From: a virus
IMG/VR virus record: IMGVR_UViG_3300042397_000463
Span: 1-40,620 of that record
Length of the DNA stretch: 40,620 nucleotides
Direction: 5' to 3' (one strand)
Made by a program: the position numbers and the translations under genes. Under the pieces are notes generated by a model. That model had not been told where the DNA came from, made no database searches, and worked only from the letters and a program-made list of their open reading frames with translations. Below are positions 39,909-40,620 of the stretch, piece by piece (positions within the stretch are counted from its first letter, which is position 1; the number at the start of each line of letters is the position of its first letter).

Positions 39909-40620
39909 TTATTCCTTAATCAAGTTGTTAATAAGAGCTTCTAAATGAGCTACCTTAGATTTTAATTCAACGACTTCTTTTGCAAGTTCTACAGCAGAAA
40001 CCATAGCGGCATTGCCATATGCGACTGCAAGATGTGGCCCTTCGTCTAAAACAGTTTCAGGCAAAACAGTCTGGAGGCTTTGAGCGCTAACACCTGCCTG
40101 CCTTGCACCCGTATCAGTTCTAGTATAAGTGCCGCTCTTGACTTTGGCTAGGGCTTCAACAAACCCTGTGCATACATCTGACCAGTCTGTTTTTAAGCGC
40201 TCATCAGAATAGGCGGTGACATTGCCTTTTGCAATAAAGTCAGAGCTGCTACGAAAAATGAAATTGCAGTCAGCAGATGTTGTTCCAAAATGCATGCCTA
40301 TACTATCGGAACCACCATAACCCCCACTGCCTTGAAAATACGACATTCCATAACTATCAGCATTTCCAAAACTCCAAATGCGATTTCGGCCTGATTGATA
40401 CCCTGCATTTTGAAAGCCGCCTCCAGTGCCAGATGAAACAGTGCCTGCGCTTGAAAGAGATAGTCCTGAACTGCTTGGGTCTAAGTAATAGCCTGTGTCG
40501 TTGGCGTCATAGAAAATAGTGCCGTCTACACGAGCGCCAAAGTAAGCGCCTTTGTTGCAGTACACCCCGTACGCCGAATTGGTCGACGAAGTGCCAATAC
40601 CCATGCAATCATTTGCAAGC
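39909..40620 (-). CDS. Tail fibre C-terminus with S74 intramolecular chaperone (partial)
   Basis: The frame stays open through the right edge (codons for LANDC precede the ATG at 40604), so this is the C-terminal 237 residues of a longer protein. The last 110 residues hold the S74 self-cleaving chaperone: AYSDERLKTDWSDV with the Ser/Lys dyad, RTDTGARQAGVSAQSLQTVLPE, then a coiled coil (VVELKSKVAHLEALI). This domain trimerises fibres and endosialidases and then cuts itself off. The part before it is Gly/Ser-rich, with the FYDANDTGYYLDPSS motif common in such fibres. Confidence 0.85.
   Translation of the reverse strand, partial: LANDCMGIGTSSTNSAYGVYCNKGAYFGARVDGTIFYDANDTGYYLDPSSSGLSLSSAGTVSSGTGGGFQNAGYQSGRNRIWSFGNADSYGMSYFQGSGGYGGSDSIGMHFGTTSADCNFIFRSSSDFIAKGNVTAYSDERLKTDWSDVCTGFVEALAKVKSGTYTRTDTGARQAGVSAQSLQTVLPETVLDEGPHLAVAYGNAAMVSAVELAKEVVELKSKVAHLEALINNLIKE

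Noticed and set aside
1-40620. Idea that the window is a complete circular genome with its two partial end genes joining
   Set aside because: The leftward frame at 1-154 does not continue in phase into the fibre frame at the right edge, and capsid, portal and terminase genes are missing, so the window is a fragment.

Overview
The window is part of the genome of a lytic, short-tailed (podovirus-type) double-stranded DNA phage. This rests on content: a T7-type replication set (gp2.5-like SSB, family A DNA polymerase, 5'-3' exonuclease, primase-helicase, single-subunit RNA polymerase), three very large proteins of ejection-protein type, a tail nozzle-like protein, tail fibres and a holin/endolysin cassette. 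The host cannot be read from the sequence. The B12-dependent ribonucleotide reductase, the AT-rich composition and the family resemblances point to an aquatic proteobacterium, by inference only. Both edges cut through leftward genes. Terminase large subunit, portal, scaffold, major capsid and tail tube genes are not in the window and should lie beyond its ends.

Layout. Positions 1-154 hold the start of a leftward gene. Positions 155-255 are a divergent control region. Positions 256-18946 are a rightward early/replication module of about 45 tightly packed genes, mostly joined by ATGA or TAATG overlaps. It starts with SSB and a terminator, continues with about 20 small, mostly unknown genes plus nucleotide-salvage enzymes (deoxyribosyltransferase-like, MazG-like, dCMP deaminase), and then carries DNA polymerase, exonuclease, a GIY-YIG nuclease, primase-helicase, RNA polymerase, class II ribonucleotide reductase and thioredoxin. 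Two tRNA genes and a short tail containing a Dps-like ferritin end it. A strong bidirectional terminator at about 18959-18993 separates it from the leftward virion/lysis module (19003-40620). In transcription order that module encodes an S74-type fibre tip, small accessory proteins, a holin/endolysin cassette, a beta-propeller-like tail protein, a 1085-aa repeat fibre with its chaperone, two Ala/Gly-rich proteins and three giant virion proteins. No stretch over 300 bases lacks a gene.

The main discovery candidate is that the last virion gene (19003-22563, 1186 aa) appears to be a second, highly diverged single-subunit RNA polymerase. It has motif A (D732), motif B (K818/K822/Y830-G831) and motif C (D1016), at spacings close to those of T7 RNAP and with the same Lys/Arg-Lys-Tyr spacing as N4 virion RNAP. 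It is encoded with the ejection-type proteins, while a normal 733-aa T7-type RNAP lies in the early module. The model is that an injected polymerase (N4 strategy) starts transcription and a made-in-cell T7-type polymerase (T7 strategy) continues it. Supporting this, a 16-base motif (consensus GGTACCTAATAGATAA) occurs five times, each at a gene boundary and oriented toward the downstream gene on its own strand. It is a good candidate for a phage polymerase promoter. Two small 3-base-loop hairpins flank SSB.

Other notable points are a nuclease (SNase-like) domain at the N-terminus of the 1266-aa virion protein, a GH108 lysozyme inside the 1011-aa virion protein, an exonuclease tail overprinted on a GIY-YIG gene, and tRNAs with unusual elbows or loops.
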